A DNA stretch of 64,000 nt from Methylococcaceae bacterium UBA975 (GCA_002292375.1 DBBV01000003.1:59555-123554); one strand, 5' to 3'; positions 1 to 8,603 are shown, counted from the first letter of the stretch. Program-made: numbers and translations. The notes: generated by a model not told the origin, from the letters alone.

Positions 1-112
1 GAAAGTACGCGGTTATGTGCAATGGTTTAATGGCTATGGCGAAAGTCTGCTTGATTATGACAATCACACCAATAGCCTGGGTTTTGGCATCCAGCTCAGT
101 GACTGGTTATAA
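1..112 (+). CDS. pldA: Phospholipase A1 (OMPLA), C-terminal fragment
   Basis: Only the last 36 codons are in the window, read from base 2 to the TAA at 110-112; the gene begins before the window. The residues contain WFNGYGESLLDYDNH and end LSDWL. This matches the final beta strands of outer-membrane phospholipase A, whose family has a YGESLIDYNH-like motif close to the C-terminus. Ending in aromatic and hydrophobic residues fits a BAM-inserted outer-membrane barrel. The catalytic part is not visible, so the call rests on the C-terminal motif alone. Confidence 0.7.
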   Translation, partial: KVRGYVQWFNGYGESLLDYDNHTNSLGFGIQLSDWL

Positions 113-192
113 AGCAAGCAACGACGAGCTAACACATGGCCATCAAAAGTGCTTCTCGGGTATAATTTTCAAACGTTAAACTAGGTAACATC

Positions 193-582
193 ATGACTCA
201 AACAAAAGACCAAGACTGGCGGCTCAAGCTAAGCCCAGAAGAGTTTCAAATTTGTCGAGAAAAAGGGACCGAGGCTGCTTTTTCTGGCCTATACGCTGAC
301 TGCAAAACCAAGGGTATCTACCGCTGCAAATGCTGTGATACGCCGTTATTTGAATCAGACACTAAATATGATTCTGGCAGTGGTTGGCCCAGTTTTTGGC
401 GGCCCATTGACGCCCATAATATTATTGAGATCAAGGACCATAGCCACGGCATGGTACGCACTGAAGTACAGTGTGCTCATTGCGATTGTCACCTAGGGCA
501 CGTATTTGAAGACGGCCCACAACCTACCGGCTTACGCTACTGCATCAACTCGGCCTCACTCAATCTTGAGCCTAAGGAATAA
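193..582 (+). CDS. msrB: Peptide-methionine (R)-S-oxide reductase MsrB
   Basis: 129 residues, the usual length of single-domain MsrB, which reduces methionine-R-sulfoxide in oxidised proteins. Two zinc-binding CxxC pairs are visible (CKCC at about 46-49 and CAHC at about 95-98), with the GSGWPSF substrate loop and the RYCINSASL segment carrying the catalytic Cys near residue 118. There is no signal peptide, so the protein should be cytoplasmic. The aminopeptidase gene starts one base after its stop, so the two are probably co-transcribed. Identification is firm; regulation is not visible. Confidence 0.95.
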   Translation: MTQTKDQDWRLKLSPEEFQICREKGTEAAFSGLYADCKTKGIYRCKCCDTPLFESDTKYDSGSGWPSFWRPIDAHNIIEIKDHSHGMVRTEVQCAHCDCHLGHVFEDGPQPTGLRYCINSASLNLEPKE

Positions 583-583
583 T

Positions 584-1894
584 ATGTCAGCTGCACAACA
601 ACATGCACAGCAACTGCTCGATTATATCGATGCCAGCCCAAGCCCATGGCACGCGGTACAAAGCAGTCGAAAAAAGCTCGATGCGCATGGCTTTAGCGAA
701 TTGGTTGAAGGCCACGTTTGGGATATTAAACCCAATGGCCGTTATTACGTTATCCGCGATGGTTCCTCCATTATTGCCTTTACCGTGGGTGCCGAAGACC
801 TAGCCAGTGAGGGCTTTAAATTAATTGGTGCTCACACCGACTCGCCTGGTCTACGGATAAAACCTAAACCTGATATACAAGAAGAATCGTTTCATCGAAT
901 AGCGGTTGAGGTGTATGGCTCACCCATTTTAGCGACCTTAACCGACCGCGACTTAAGCCTAGCCGGTCGTGTTCACTTACGCCGTGAGAAGGCCATAGAC
1001 GCCAAGCTCATCCACTTTAAAAAGCCGTTATTACGATTGCCCAACTTAGCTATTCACATGAATTCAACCGTGAATATTGATGGCTTAAAGCTACACAAAC
1101 AAACTGAGCTGCCGTTACTGTTAGCCATTAATAACGCGCCCATAGGCGAGCAAAACAAGCTGATTGATTTACTCGCTAACACGCTTGACGTTAGCCCCGA
1201 CGCCATCGCCGCTTGGGAATTACACGTCTGCGATACGCAAGCAGGTAGCTTGTACGGTGCCGATGATGAGTTTTACACCAACAGCCAACTCGATAATTTA
1301 GCCTCCTGCCACGCTGCTCTCAGCGCATTTTTATCTGACAGTGCCTTAAACGCTGGGCACTTTAATGTATGTGCTTTTTTTGACCACGAAGAAATTGGTA
1401 GTAACAGCCATAAAGGCGCGGATGGTAGCTTCTTGCCCGACGTTTTAGAGCGCATAGCAGATGGCTTGTCGCTGTCTGATGAAGACTACAAACGCGCGCT
1501 AGCCAATAGTTTTATGATCAGCGCCGATATGGCCCACGCTTATCAGCCTAACTTTCCTAACGCCTACGAGCCCAACCACAAAATTATCGTTAACCAAGGT
1601 CCCGTCATTAAAGTGAATGCCAATATACGTTATGCCTCAAACAGCGCATCACAGGCACGTTTTATTCAGCTATGTGAGCAGGCCGGCGTGCCTTACCAAC
1701 AGTACTCTCACCGCACTGACCTCGGCTGCGGCACCACCATTGGCCCGATAAGCTCGTCCAATTTGGGTATCAGCACGGTCGATGTGGGTTGCCCCATGTG
1801 GGCCATGCATAGCATTCGCGAAAGCGCCGGGGTACTGGATCACGATTACATCACGCGCACCTTTTTACACTTCTTTAGTACAGCAAACACATGA
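584..1894 (+). CDS. apeB: M18 family aminopeptidase
   Basis: 436 residues from the ATG at 584. That start is chosen because an AAGGA ribosome site lies 5 bases before it and it follows the msrB stop directly; a longer in-frame start would lie inside msrB. M18 metallopeptidases are cytosolic zinc aminopeptidases that remove N-terminal, often acidic, residues. Visible family motifs are GAHTDSPGL (metal His and Asp), QLDNLAS, DHEEIGS (catalytic Glu pair) and the C-terminal CPMWAMHSIRE containing the last metal His. It overlaps the next gene by 4 bases (ATGA), which suggests translational coupling. Confidence 0.93.
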   Translation: MSAAQQHAQQLLDYIDASPSPWHAVQSSRKKLDAHGFSELVEGHVWDIKPNGRYYVIRDGSSIIAFTVGAEDLASEGFKLIGAHTDSPGLRIKPKPDIQEESFHRIAVEVYGSPILATLTDRDLSLAGRVHLRREKAIDAKLIHFKKPLLRLPNLAIHMNSTVNIDGLKLHKQTELPLLLAINNAPIGEQNKLIDLLANTLDVSPDAIAAWELHVCDTQAGSLYGADDEFYTNSQLDNLASCHAALSAFLSDSALNAGHFNVCAFFDHEEIGSNSHKGADGSFLPDVLERIADGLSLSDEDYKRALANSFMISADMAHAYQPNFPNAYEPNHKIIVNQGPVIKVNANIRYASNSASQARFIQLCEQAGVPYQQYSHRTDLGCGTTIGPISSSNLGISTVDVGCPMWAMHSIRESAGVLDHDYITRTFLHFFSTANT

Positions 1895-2739
1895 GATTTA
1901 AATTTACCCTCATCATTTTTTTAGTAGCCGCTATCGCGGTGTTTTTCTCTCGCCAGCAAACCTTTGTTCCGCGCTCTGCCTTAGACATTTATCACCACTA
2001 CATCGATAAAACAGAGGCCAGTGCCATACCTGGCCTAACACCCGAGTCGGCCGTGCAAATCCAAAAACGCGTGGTCTATGCCTTATCAGAAAACTGGGGC
2101 GGCGTCGCCGGCTACAAAGCGGCTATAACAAACCCAGCAGTACAACATAAAATGGGGATAAGCGAACCGTTATTAGGCATCTTTTTAAGCAAAATGCTAA
2201 TGGATAGCCCGGCTGATATTCGCATCTCGTCCACCGTACACCCCTTTGCCGAAGCCGACTTACTCGTACGCGTTAAAGACGCATCGATTAATGATGCAAA
2301 AACTGACCGTGAGCTATTAGCTGCCATAGACGCTGTGATTCCATTTATTGAAATTCCAGACCGCTTGTACTCAACGGATAAACCGTTAACCGCCGAGATG
2401 CTCACCGCGATAAATACCGGTGCACGTTATGGTGTTATGGGGCCGTCGATTGCCATCGAAGATATTGGCGACCTAAATCAATGTGAAGTTGGAATCGTCT
2501 ATGATGACCGAAGTCACTTAAAAACAGGCCGTTGCAGTGCGTTAATGGGCAGCCCTGTCAACGTTATTCGCTGGCTAAGGGATAAACTTTTGGTCATGGG
2601 TTACCCGCTTAAACAGGGCTCTTTGCTGTCACTAGGCAGCTTAACCACCCCGATACCGATAAAAAAAGGCCGCCTGACGGCCGTCTATACAGGCCTCGGT
2701 TCACAGCCGCACCATACCGTTTCGGTTACCTTTAAATAA
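1891..2739 (+). CDS. Membrane-anchored or exported hydratase-like protein (MhpD/FAH fold)
   Basis: 282 residues. The first about 20 residues form one hydrophobic segment (FTLIIFLVAAIAVFF) after two basic residues, so a signal peptide or N-terminal anchor is likely. The rest resembles 2-keto-4-pentenoate hydratase of the fumarylacetoacetase superfamily: GYKAAITNP, a central EADLLVRV acidic segment, and an IPFIEIPD block. Family members in aromatic meta-cleavage pathways add water to 2-hydroxypentadienoate in the cytosol, so an exported version is unusual and the real substrate is unknown. It overlaps apeB by 4 bases. Fold assignment is fairly good, function uncertain. Confidence 0.65.
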   Translation: MRFKFTLIIFLVAAIAVFFSRQQTFVPRSALDIYHHYIDKTEASAIPGLTPESAVQIQKRVVYALSENWGGVAGYKAAITNPAVQHKMGISEPLLGIFLSKMLMDSPADIRISSTVHPFAEADLLVRVKDASINDAKTDRELLAAIDAVIPFIEIPDRLYSTDKPLTAEMLTAINTGARYGVMGPSIAIEDIGDLNQCEVGIVYDDRSHLKTGRCSALMGSPVNVIRWLRDKLLVMGYPLKQGSLLSLGSLTTPIPIKKGRLTAVYTGLGSQPHHTVSVTFK

Positions 2740-2759
2740 CTCAGGCCAACTGTGTAAAT

Positions 2760-2784
2760 GCTTGGCGCTAGTCCAGCGCCAAGC
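2760..2784. other. Strong hairpin between convergent genes
   Basis: A perfect 10-base-pair inverted repeat (arm GCTTGGCGCT) with a 5-base loop lies between the hydratase-like gene and the convergent cytochrome b561 gene. No clear T-tract follows on either strand. It probably stops or protects transcripts from both sides, but it is not a classical intrinsic terminator. Confidence 0.55.
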
Positions 2785-2803
2785 AAGCTTAGACTAAACC
2801 GTT

Positions 2804-3364
2804 CTAGCTAATTCGTTTACCCAACATTCTTTTAAGTGTTCCGTCCTTATCGATAAAGTGATGCTTTAAGGCGCCACAAAGGTGTAACACAATCGCTGCA
2901 AAAATAACTTTGCCCGCTATTTCGTGGACTTCATGCGCGGCTCCTGCTATTGGGCCATTAATCGGAATCATCTTGCCCATTTCATCTGGGTTTGGTGTCG
3001 CCGCCAACAGCTCCAAACCAAAAATAGCCAGGCCGTAACCCCCGAGCCCCGACATCAACATACCTGATATAGGCAATGTAACAGTCGCAATAATCAACAC
3101 CCAATGAACGATACGCGACAAGCGCTGCTCCCAGGCTTTATAGTTGCTGGCGGCTTCTGGCCAGCCTTGCTTAAGACGCCAAATAACCCGCACTAAAATA
3201 ACCAAAAACAGCAGCATGCCAACAGACTTATGAATCGGGTACAAGGCATACACCTCATAGTCCGTCATGTACACACCCACTGCTATTAATGAAATAATAG
3301 TAATGCTAACCAACCAATGTAAAGCAATCGTGATGGCCGATAGTTTTTCTTTTGTGTCGCTCAT
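2804..3364 (-). CDS. Cytochrome b561 family protein
   Basis: 186 residues with four predicted transmembrane helices and the family's paired histidines (ALHWLVS near the N-terminus, IHKSVGM, HEVHEIAG and VLHLCG), which ligate two b-type hemes. Bacterial b561 proteins (CybB type) move electrons between quinone and periplasmic acceptors such as superoxide. The start at 3364 (MSDTKEK) is preferred over the ATG at 3373 because AGGGG lies about 9 bases upstream of it but only 1 base from the other. A 12-base palindrome at 3400-3411 lies in the divergent spacer towards the LigB-type gene. Confidence 0.9.
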   Translation of the reverse strand: MSDTKEKLSAITIALHWLVSITIISLIAVGVYMTDYEVYALYPIHKSVGMLLFLVILVRVIWRLKQGWPEAASNYKAWEQRLSRIVHWVLIIATVTLPISGMLMSGLGGYGLAIFGLELLAATPNPDEMGKMIPINGPIAGAAHEVHEIAGKVIFAAIVLHLCGALKHHFIDKDGTLKRMLGKRIS

Positions 3365-3442
3365 TTTTCTCATCCCCTGTTATTATTAATTAGCGTTAAA
3401 TGATATATCATATTGCCCCTTAATGACTAGCTTTTTACTCCT

Positions 3443-4252
3443 ATGAAAAACGACCTTTACCCTGTTATTTTTATTCCGCATGGGGGTGGCCCCTGCTTTT
3501 TTATGGACTGGACCCGTGGGCCGGCCAACACCTGGGATAAAATGGCTAGTTGGTTAGAAAACTTCCCACGTAGCCTGCCGCAAAAGCCCCGTGCCATCGT
3601 GATTTTTTCGGCTCATTGGGAAACCGATATTATCCGTATCAATAGCCACCCAAACCCCGCTTTAATTTATGATTATTACGGTTTCCCCGAGCACACGTAC
3701 CAATTAAGCTACCCTGCACCCGGCTCGCCAGCATTAGCAGAAAGAATAAAAAACCTGTTGTCGGCCGCCAATATAGCCAGCGAACTAGACCCCGAACACG
3801 GCTTTGACCACGGTACCTTTATACCGCTCAAAGTAATGTTTCCTGATGCTGATATTCCCGTTGTTCAAGTCTCATTACAGGCCGGCTTAGACCCCAAACT
3901 GCATTTACAAATGGGTGCTGCACTCGCCTCTCTTAGGGAGGACAATATCTTATTATTAGGCAGTGGCATGAGCTTTCACAATATGCAAATACTAATGCAA
4001 GGGCACGACCCACAAAACCATTCTGAACACTTTAATCAGTGGCTTAATCAATCCTGCACGGCTACTCCCAGCGAAAGAAATCAACGCTTATCAAGATGGC
4101 AAGCAGCGCCCTCTGCACTGGCCTGTCATCCGCGTGAAGAACACCTGCTTCCATTAATGGTCATTGCAGGCTCAGCCCACGATGAGGTCGGTAAAAACGT
4201 ATTCACAGACAAGGTGATGGGTGCTACTGTATCTGCCTATCAATTTGGTTAA
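3443..4252 (+). CDS. Class III extradiol dioxygenase, DODA/YgiD type
   Basis: 269 residues of the LigB superfamily in its short DODA (YgiD-like) form. Metal-ligand regions are visible: FIPHGGGP at the N-terminus, FSAHWET around residue 57, FDHGTFIPL, and LGSGMSFHN. Known relatives open catechol rings such as L-DOPA, or act on small catechols, with a non-heme metal. Downstream, an azoreductase and an SDR follow with short gaps, so the three may form one unit handling quinones or catechols. Substrate cannot be assigned; no N-terminal export signal is present. Confidence 0.85.
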   Translation: MKNDLYPVIFIPHGGGPCFFMDWTRGPANTWDKMASWLENFPRSLPQKPRAIVIFSAHWETDIIRINSHPNPALIYDYYGFPEHTYQLSYPAPGSPALAERIKNLLSAANIASELDPEHGFDHGTFIPLKVMFPDADIPVVQVSLQAGLDPKLHLQMGAALASLREDNILLLGSGMSFHNMQILMQGHDPQNHSEHFNQWLNQSCTATPSERNQRLSRWQAAPSALACHPREEHLLPLMVIAGSAHDEVGKNVFTDKVMGATVSAYQFG

Positions 4253-4270
4253 CCGACTAAGGACAAACTC

Positions 4271-4897
4271 ATGAGTCAATTATTATATATTCAGGCCTCA
4301 CCGCGGGGCACACGCTCAAGCTCTAGTGACATTGCTGAACATTACATTGATGCCTTTAAATCAGCCTCCACAGACAATTCGGTGACGACGTTAAATGTAT
4401 GGCAAATGGGTTTGCCCGAATTTGACGGTGATCGCCTTAATGCCAAATACAGTTTTTTGCACGGGCAAAACCCGACTGAGGCTGAAGCCGCGGCTTGGCA
4501 ACAAATCGCTAGCATTGCAGAACACTTTAAAAGCGCTGACCAATACCTAATCAGCACGCCGATGTGGAATTTTTCTATCCCCTACAAGCTCAAACACTTT
4601 ATTGATGTCATCACCCAACCCGGACTGACATTCAGCTTTTCACCTGACACCGGCTTTCAAGGTTTAGTCACTGGCAAACCGGTTACCGCCATTTATTCAC
4701 GCGGCGGTGAATATGATAATGAAGCAGCGAGCGGCATGGACTTCCAAAAGCCCTATTTAGAAATGGTACTCGGCTTTATCGGCTTTAAAGACATCAACAG
4801 CATTATTGTTGAACCCACCTTAGCCGACCCAGCGACTTTTTCAGCGGCTATGAATAAGGCCAGCGTCACTGCTGCTCGTTTGGGGGGCGGCACCTAA
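4271..4897 (+). CDS. azoR: FMN-dependent NADH:quinone oxidoreductase / azoreductase
   Basis: 208 residues, the normal length of AzoR (AcpD). The flavodoxin-like fold shows the FMN phosphate loop ASPRGTRSSS at residues 9-18, the TPMWNFSIPY flavin-contacting segment and the YSRGGEY loop. AzoR enzymes use NADH to reduce quinones by two electrons and can cleave azo dyes; a role in protecting against quinones made during aromatic degradation is plausible but inferred. AAGGAC lies 8 bases before the ATG. The last base of its stop is also the first base of the SDR start. Confidence 0.88.
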   Translation: MSQLLYIQASPRGTRSSSSDIAEHYIDAFKSASTDNSVTTLNVWQMGLPEFDGDRLNAKYSFLHGQNPTEAEAAAWQQIASIAEHFKSADQYLISTPMWNFSIPYKLKHFIDVITQPGLTFSFSPDTGFQGLVTGKPVTAIYSRGGEYDNEAASGMDFQKPYLEMVLGFIGFKDINSIIVEPTLADPATFSAAMNKASVTAARLGGGT

Positions 4898-5685
4898 TGG
4901 ATCTGCAGCTGAACGATAAAACGGCCTTTGTTTCGGGCTCAAGCCAAGGCATCGGTTTTGCCATCGCCAACACCCTTGCCACTGAAGGCGCTCACGTTAT
5001 TATTAACGGCCGCGATGATACAAAACTGCGCATCACAAAAGATAAAATTTTAGCCCAGCACCCACACGCCAAGGTCAGTACTTTTTGTGCCGACCTATGT
5101 CAAGCCGAAGCCACCGAAGAGCTGGTCGCACAATACCCAAGCATCGATATTTTAGTCAACTCGCTGGGTATTTTTGAGCCGAAGGATTTTCTCGATATCC
5201 CCGACGAAGACTGGCAGCGGTTTTTTAACGTCAACGTCCTCACCGGCGTTAGGCTCTGCCGTGCCTACTTGCCTGCTATGCGACAAAAAAACTGGGGCCG
5301 TATTCTGTTTATCAGTAGCGAAAGCGCCTTACAGATACCTCTAGAAATGATTCATTACGGCACCACAAAAACGGCCCAACTCGCGGTGTCGCGTGGATTA
5401 GCCGAAGCGTGTGCCGGCACCGGTATTACCGTTAATTCGGTACTACCCGGGCCAACCAAGTCAGAAGGCGTGGTCGATTTTGTCAACGAAATAAGCGGCG
5501 GCCAGGACTTTGAAACATTTGAAAAAGAATTTTTTCAATCAATTAGACCCTCCTCGCTGATTAAGCGATTTGCCGATACCCAGGAAGTCGCCAATATGGT
5601 GGTGTACTTATGTAGCCCGTTAGCCTCGGCGACTACCGGAGCCGCCGTGCGGGTGGACGGTGGCGTCGTTAAGACTTGTGTTTAG
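4897..5685 (+). CDS. Short-chain dehydrogenase/reductase
   Basis: 262-residue classical SDR. The cofactor loop is GSSQGIGFA at residues 14-22, followed by NSLG, then the catalytic Ser (FISSES) and the YGTTK pair (Tyr-x3-Lys). The region after the cofactor loop, INGRDD with an Arg, favours NADP but this is weak. It overlaps the azoreductase by one base (TAATG), so translation is probably coupled. In this context it could oxidise a dihydrodiol or reduce a carbonyl; the sequence does not say which. Confidence 0.85.
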   Translation: MDLQLNDKTAFVSGSSQGIGFAIANTLATEGAHVIINGRDDTKLRITKDKILAQHPHAKVSTFCADLCQAEATEELVAQYPSIDILVNSLGIFEPKDFLDIPDEDWQRFFNVNVLTGVRLCRAYLPAMRQKNWGRILFISSESALQIPLEMIHYGTTKTAQLAVSRGLAEACAGTGITVNSVLPGPTKSEGVVDFVNEISGGQDFETFEKEFFQSIRPSSLIKRFADTQEVANMVVYLCSPLASATTGAAVRVDGGVVKTCV

Positions 5686-5705
5686 CTTAATGCGTTAAAG
5701 CAATC

Positions 5706-5930
5706 ATGCCGAATGGAGTAAACACCCGCCTTTGTCCCTTTTGTGGCCAGAACAATCGCTGCATGATAAACGAAACACAGCCTTGCTGGTGCGTTAAGGC
5801 AGACATTCCTAACAAATTAATAGCGCTGCTCCCAACACAGCTACAACAGAAAGCCTGCATCTGCCTAAATTGCGTTAATGCCTATCGAAAAAATCCCGAA
5901 GGCTTTACCGTCAATACAAACTCGTGCTGA
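5706..5930 (+). CDS. Small cysteine-rich CWC protein
   Basis: 74 residues with eight cysteines, including LCPFCGQNNRC, CWCVK and ACICLNC. This pattern matches the cysteine-rich CWC family, small presumably metal-binding bacterial proteins without known function. The start has no strong ribosome site (GTTAAAGCAATC precedes it). It is the last gene of the plus-strand run beginning at the LigB-type dioxygenase, 20 bases after the SDR, so it may be in that operon. Metal binding is inferred from cysteine spacing only. Confidence 0.7.
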   Translation: MPNGVNTRLCPFCGQNNRCMINETQPCWCVKADIPNKLIALLPTQLQQKACICLNCVNAYRKNPEGFTVNTNSC

Positions 5931-5962
5931 CAAGCGGCTCTATGACAAAATTGCGTGTGACT

Positions 5963-5976
5963 TTGACCCTTATCAC
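5963..5976. promoter_or_regulatory. Candidate FNR-type site before the ferritin-like gene
   Basis: TTGAC-CCTT-ATCAC has the 5-4-5 geometry of an FNR box and 8 of 10 matches to TTGATnnnnATCAA. Its centre is about 71 bases before the ferritin-like start. No -10 hexamer is found at class II distance, so this is weaker than the sites before dioxygenase genes. Confidence 0.3.
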
Positions 5977-6040
5977 CACCAGCGGTATGATTGATGACAA
6001 GCTGTTGATTCATCGCGCACCGTTAACTTAGGAGAAAAGC

Positions 6041-6328
6041 ATGTCAAATGAAGGTTATCACGAACCCATTAATGAACTGAGCGACGAAACCCGAGATATG
6101 CACCGGGCGATTACCTCGCTGATGGAAGAGTTAGAGGCCGTCGATTGGTACAACCAACGTGTCGATGCGTGTAAAAATGAAGAATTAAAAGCCATTCTTG
6201 CGCATAACCGTGATGAAGAAAAAGAGCACGCCGCGATGGTTTTAGAGTGGATTAGGCGTCAGGACCCGCGCTTTGACAAGGAACTAAAAGATTACTTATT
6301 TACCGATACGCCGATCGCTCATTTATAA
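6041..6328 (+). CDS. Encapsulated-ferritin-like (EncFtn) protein without targeting tail
   Basis: 95 residues, very close in pattern to EncFtn of encapsulin iron stores: MEELEAVDWY at residues 28-37 and HNRDEEKEHAAM at 55-66 supply the Glu, Trp, Tyr and Glu/His residues that build the ferroxidase site at the dimer interface. EncFtn oxidises Fe(II), normally inside an encapsulin shell reached through a C-terminal peptide. Here the protein stops right after the two-helix domain (PIAHL), with no linker or targeting peptide, and no shell gene is within the window. It has a good ribosome site (TTAGGAGAAAAGC). Confidence 0.85.
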   Translation: MSNEGYHEPINELSDETRDMHRAITSLMEELEAVDWYNQRVDACKNEELKAILAHNRDEEKEHAAMVLEWIRRQDPRFDKELKDYLFTDTPIAHL

Positions 6329-6450
6329 GTTATTGCATCATGGTAGTGAGTGCGCCGCCACCGGTACTCATCCATTATTTCGCCCCCTTAGGTAAGAATT
6401 GCGCTTAGGCCACTATATAACAAGCTGAACGGGTCGTTAACACCCGTCTG

Positions 6451-6464
6451 GCGACCTAGATCAC
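6451..6464. promoter_or_regulatory. Weak FNR-like site before the MFS gene
   Basis: GCGAC-CTAG-ATCAC shares the core GACCTARATCA with the dioxygenase sites at 14420-14433 (read on minus) and 63244-63257. The second base is off consensus. It lies 45 bases before the MFS start. Reported because of the shared core only. Confidence 0.2.
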
Positions 6465-6508
6465 TGGTTGTTTAAATAATAAAAATTCACTTAACAAAAA
6501 GACCCTAT

Positions 6509-7813
6509 ATGACATCACCAAGCCAACACGAAGCCACGCCAACAAATCCTTATGCAACGACCAAAGCAAGAAACTACGCCTTGGTATTACTGACAATTGT
6601 GTACAGCTTTAACTTCATCGACCGGCAGTTGCTAGCCATTCTGCAGGAATCGATCAAACTCGAATTATCTTTATCAGATAGCCAACTGGGTCTATTAACG
6701 GGGTTTGCGTTTGCCTTGTTTTATGTGATTGCAGGCATCCCCATTGCTCGCTGGGCGGATCGCTCTAACCGACGCAATATCATTTCCTTATCTTTGGGTT
6801 TGTGGAGCTTAATGACTGCTGTCAGTGGCCTGACCCATAACTTCATCCAGCTGTTAGCCGCCCGCGTCGGCGTCGGGGTAGGCGAGGCTGGGGGTAGCCC
6901 ACCTTCACACTCAATTGTGTCCGATATTTTTCCTGCTGAAAAACGCGCCAGCGCCATGTCGTTCTATTCCACCGGGGTCAATATCGGCATCCTCTTCGGT
7001 TTTTTATTGGGTGGTTGGCTGAATGAGTTTTTTGGTTGGCGCGTGGCCTTTATCGTGGTCGGCGCTCCCGGGGTTTTATTAGCGTTGCTGGTCCGCTTTA
7101 GCTTAAAAGAGCCGATTAGAGGGTTGACTGAAAATAAGTTAATTTCTGATGAGCAACCGCCTTTCGCTGAGGTACTTCGCTTACTCTGGAGTCGGCGCTC
7201 TTTTCGACACATGGTGTTTGCTGGTTCGTTGAATGCCTTTGTCATTTACGCCACGGTTAACTGGTTAGCGTCGTTCTTTATTCGTAGCCATGGCATGAAC
7301 ACGGGTGAGTTAGGTACCTGGCTGGCATTGTCATCTGGGCTATTTGGTGCCATCGGGGTATTCGGCGGCGGCTTTTTTGCTGATAAATTGGCGCTCCGGG
7401 ACAGGCGCTGGTATGTCTGGCTTTCCGCTGTCATGATGCTGATTTGCGTGCCCTTTACTGCCGCCATTTATTGGCTCGATAACCAGTATATCGCGCTGCT
7501 TTTAGCCTTTGTTCCAGGTACCTTATTCAATGTGTATTTAGGCACTACTATTTCTACCACTCACGGTCTAGTTGGCCAACGCATGCGTGCAACATCCTCA
7601 GCCATTTTGCTATTAGTGCTGAACATTATCGGCCTAGGACTTGGGCCATGGTCAGTTGGTATGCTCAGTGATTATCTGCTGCCAAGCCTTGGGGCAGAGT
7701 CCTTACGCTATGCCTTGCTATATATTATTCCAGCGGTCACCTTCTGGTCTGCCTGCCACTTTTATCTCGCCGCCCGAACGCTTAGGTCCGATTTGGACAA
7801 CGCACCCAGTTAA
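6509..7813 (+). CDS. MFS transporter, spinster-like family
   Basis: 434 residues with about 12 transmembrane helices. The N-terminal half contains FNFIDRQLL in helix 1, GRWADRSNRR-like loop 2-3 (ARWADRSNRRN) and the GVGVGEAGGSPPSHSI segment typical of spinster-type major facilitator permeases, often found near genes for degradation of hydrophobic or aromatic compounds. Such proteins use ion gradients to move small organics across the inner membrane. The ribosome site is weak (AAAAAGACC). Next downstream on the same strand is a sulfotransferase-like gene after 76 bases. Substrate unknown. Confidence 0.85.
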   Translation: MTSPSQHEATPTNPYATTKARNYALVLLTIVYSFNFIDRQLLAILQESIKLELSLSDSQLGLLTGFAFALFYVIAGIPIARWADRSNRRNIISLSLGLWSLMTAVSGLTHNFIQLLAARVGVGVGEAGGSPPSHSIVSDIFPAEKRASAMSFYSTGVNIGILFGFLLGGWLNEFFGWRVAFIVVGAPGVLLALLVRFSLKEPIRGLTENKLISDEQPPFAEVLRLLWSRRSFRHMVFAGSLNAFVIYATVNWLASFFIRSHGMNTGELGTWLALSSGLFGAIGVFGGGFFADKLALRDRRWYVWLSAVMMLICVPFTAAIYWLDNQYIALLLAFVPGTLFNVYLGTTISTTHGLVGQRMRATSSAILLLVLNIIGLGLGPWSVGMLSDYLLPSLGAESLRYALLYIIPAVTFWSACHFYLAARTLRSDLDNAPS

Positions 7814-7889
7814 CGCTGCGCCTGTTGCGCGCAAAACTCGGTAGGCGTATTATTTAAATTATCTAGCCACAACTCATGGAGAGTCCCTC

Positions 7890-8540
7890 ATGTCTATAGA
7901 GGTTATTGGCGCTGGCTTTGGTCGTACCGGCACCCTGTCATTAAAAATGGCACTTGAGCAATTAGCCTTTACCAAGTGCTACCATATGCACGATTTATTT
8001 GCCCACCCTGGGCACGCCGAAACATGGACCGCTATAGCCCAAGGTAACCCTGCAAACTGGCCTGCTTTATTTAACGGCTATCGGGCCTTGGTTGATTGGC
8101 CGTGTGCCTACTTTTGGCGCGAGCTAAGCGACTATTACCCCCAGGCCAAAATCGTGCTGACCGTACGTGATGCCAATGATTGGTACGACAGCATCGAGCA
8201 AACCATTTTTACGGTTATTAATCGTTCCTTTCCTGAGGGTGCTACGCAGCCACAACTACCCAAAAATGCATCGCCTGTTGCGGCCGCGCAAATCAGCATG
8301 GCCAAATTGATGATCGCAGATAACTTATTTTCCGGCCGTTTAGAGGATCGCCAGCACTGTATTGCTGTTTATGAACAGCACAATGCCGAGGTTCAACGTA
8401 GCCTACCGGCTGAAAGGCTATTGGTGTATAACGTGTGCGAGGGCTGGTCACCTTTATGTCACTTTTTAGGCACAGCAGAACCGGACACGGCGTTTCCCCG
8501 CTCTAATAGTAAACGTGAATTTTTAAGTGCAATGGACTGA
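7890..8540 (+). CDS. Sulfotransferase-family (P-loop) protein
   Basis: 216 residues. The N-terminal GAGFGRTGTLSLKMAL is the 5'-phosphosulfate (PAPS) loop of sulfotransferases, and LTVRDANDWYDS around residue 88 is the 3'-phosphate-binding segment. Bacterial proteins of this size are annotated as sulfotransferase family with unknown acceptors. GGAGAG lies 9 bases before the ATG. There is no signal peptide or membrane segment. Whether it sulfates a small molecule or has lost activity cannot be judged; no PAPS synthesis genes are nearby. Confidence 0.75.
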   Translation: MSIEVIGAGFGRTGTLSLKMALEQLAFTKCYHMHDLFAHPGHAETWTAIAQGNPANWPALFNGYRALVDWPCAYFWRELSDYYPQAKIVLTVRDANDWYDSIEQTIFTVINRSFPEGATQPQLPKNASPVAAAQISMAKLMIADNLFSGRLEDRQHCIAVYEQHNAEVQRSLPAERLLVYNVCEGWSPLCHFLGTAEPDTAFPRSNSKREFLSAMD

Positions 8541-8603
8541 GCAATAAAATAAATTTCTAACTGAGTTTTGTCCCGATCGGCCCATTCTAAACAGGGAGCT
8601 CTA

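Noticed and set aside
3400..3411. ATGATATATCAT palindrome before cytochrome b561 as an FNR site
   Set aside because: The half-sites are 2 bases apart instead of 4, so the geometry is wrong for FNR. It may serve another regulator.
5942..6031. 29-codon ORF between the CWC gene and the ferritin-like gene
   Set aside because: No ribosome site, no recognisable sequence, and it overlaps the candidate regulatory site; too short to support.
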